Of a stretch of DNA of 5,752 bases, positions 5,059 to 5,752 are shown piece by piece. The stretch lies in NCBI GenBank assembly GCA_031415135.1, contig JANORB010000136.1:1-5752 (forward strand), read 5' to 3'. Position 1 is the stretch's first letter; every line of letters starts with the position of its first letter. Position numbers and translations under genes: made by a program. The stretch comes from LGRD01 sp031415135 (GTDB taxonomy: Bacteria > Pseudomonadota > Gammaproteobacteria > Burkholderiales > Burkholderiaceae_C). The notes below the pieces were generated by a model that saw only the letters and a list, made by a program, of their open reading frames with translations, did no database searches and was not told the origin of the DNA.

Positions 5059-5752
5059 TCAGGCCGTGGACGACTCGAGCGCTTCTTGCATGCGCCGGCG
5101 GTATTCGAAGCGCTTGTGCGCATCGTACGGAAACACATCGTGCACATAGCCCGCGAGGATGCGCTCCTTGTGGCCGTGCCAGAACGCCGGGTCCAGCAGG
5201 TCGGCGTGGTGGCGCATGAACACCGTGCGCACCGCCGGGTTGCCCAGGATGAACGGTGCGAAGGTCTCGGGGAACACATCCTTGGGGCCGACGCTGTACC
5301 AGACCTCGCCCGACATCTCTTCTTCTTCGTTGCGCGGCTCGGGCACCTTGCGGAAGTTGCAGTCGGTCAGGTATTCGATCTCGTCGTAGTCGTAGAACAC
5401 CACCTTGCCGTGGCGCGTGACGCCGAAGTTCTTCCACAGCATGTCGCCGGGGAAGATGTTGGCGCCCACCAGGTCCTTGATGGCGTTGCCGTACTCCATC
5501 ACCGCGTGCTCGATCTGCTGGGTCGACGCTTCTTGAAGATAGATGTTGAGCGGGATCATGCGGCGCTCGATGTAGACATGGCGAATCACCAGCGAGTCGC
5601 CGTCTTCTTCCAGCAGGCTGGGGCAAAAATGCTTCAGCTCGGCCACCAGTTCGTCGTCGAAGCGCAGGCGCGGGAAGGCCACGTTGCTGTACTCCAGCGT
5701 GTCGGCCATGCGGCCCACGCGGTCGTGCTGCTTGACCAGCAGGTACTTGCTC
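5059..5752 (-). CDS. aceK: Isocitrate dehydrogenase kinase/phosphatase, C-terminal part (5' end outside window)
   Basis: AceK phosphorylates and dephosphorylates isocitrate dehydrogenase, setting flux between the TCA cycle and the glyoxylate shunt. The window holds the last 230 residues, about 40% of the usual 570-600. They carry the kinase-core motifs: KYLLVKQHDRVGRMADTLEY at the right edge, NIFPGDMLWKNFG with the catalytic Asp encoded at 5445-5443, and VVFYDYDEIEYLTDCNFR with the metal-binding Asp of DYDE. After these come the typical WYSVGPKDVFPETF and HADLLDPAFW stretches. The frame is open to the right edge with no start, so the GTG at 5718 is not taken as a real start. It is followed at 35 bases by the thiolase gene on the same strand, suggesting a shared transcript used during growth on acetate or fatty acids. 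Confidence 0.96.
   Translation of the reverse strand, partial: SKYLLVKQHDRVGRMADTLEYSNVAFPRLRFDDELVAELKHFCPSLLEEDGDSLVIRHVYIERRMIPLNIYLQEASTQQIEHAVMEYGNAIKDLVGANIFPGDMLWKNFGVTRHGKVVFYDYDEIEYLTDCNFRKVPEPRNEEEEMSGEVWYSVGPKDVFPETFAPFILGNPAVRTVFMRHHADLLDPAFWHGHKERILAGYVHDVFPYDAHKRFEYRRRMQEALESSTA

Noticed and set aside
3053..5149. A 698-codon plus-strand open frame
   Set aside because: It is antisense to the acyl-CoA dehydrogenase and thiolase genes, both clear by catalytic motifs. Its protein is His/Arg/Ala-rich with no recognisable domain, a common artefact in GC-rich DNA.
3845..5626. Extended 593-codon frame reading into the thiolase from inside aceK
   Set aside because: The upstream 200 residues lie in the wrong frame over aceK and are Arg/Pro-rich. 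The ATG at 5023 has a good ribosome site and the family's exact N-terminus.
1..5752. CRISPR array, tRNA or rRNA genes, insertion sequence ends
   Set aside because: I saw no regularly spaced repeats, no tRNA-like cloverleaf and no transposase or terminal inverted repeats. The only repeated elements are the integron core sites and the 23-bp repeat.

Overview
The window looks like a piece of a high-GC betaproteobacterial chromosome, most probably Burkholderiales (Comamonadaceae-like). This rests on the character of the aceK, thiolase and acyl-CoA dehydrogenase proteins and on the GC-rich codon use. It splits into two parts: an ordinary core-metabolism cluster on the right, and the head of a chromosomal integron on the left. 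The integron's cassettes are visibly less GC-rich than the core genes.

Right part (about 2663-5752, minus strand). Three tightly spaced genes read leftwards: the 3' part of aceK (isocitrate dehydrogenase kinase/phosphatase, running off the right edge), a 392-residue acetyl-CoA acetyltransferase with a complete catalytic set, and a 376-residue acyl-CoA dehydrogenase. The gaps are 35 and 51 bases, so they probably form one transcription unit for fatty-acid/acetyl-CoA metabolism and glyoxylate-shunt control.

Left part (1-2604). An intact integron integrase gene (intI, plus strand, 1519-2604) converges on the acyl-CoA dehydrogenase gene. To its left lies an attI-like region, then cassettes read on the minus strand, away from intI: the classical divergent integron layout. 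The first cassette (923-1364, 442 bp) encodes a small membrane protein, apparently with a -1-type frameshift, and ends in a recognisable attC site (917-985). The boundaries agree with one another: the cassette's first bases (TTAGCC) pair exactly with the R'' box of its own attC (GGCTAAC), as they would in the excised circle.

The second cassette starts at 922 and holds the most interesting gene. It is one uninterrupted minus-strand frame from 906 to the left edge, at least 302 codons, encoding an N-terminal RES domain joined to a C-terminal TIR domain. Both families are known as NAD+-consuming toxins or effectors, so this is a candidate dual-NADase toxin or defence effector carried as a gene cassette. 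It is easy to miss because it has no stop codon inside the window.

Other points of interest are a 32-codon leader ORF inside the attI region with a strong ribosome-binding site, which ends across the start codon of the first cassette gene; an attC read-through that would add a tail to the first cassette protein and stop 12 bases before the RES-TIR start; and a 23-bp duplication of the acyl-CoA dehydrogenase 3' end at the intI side of the junction.
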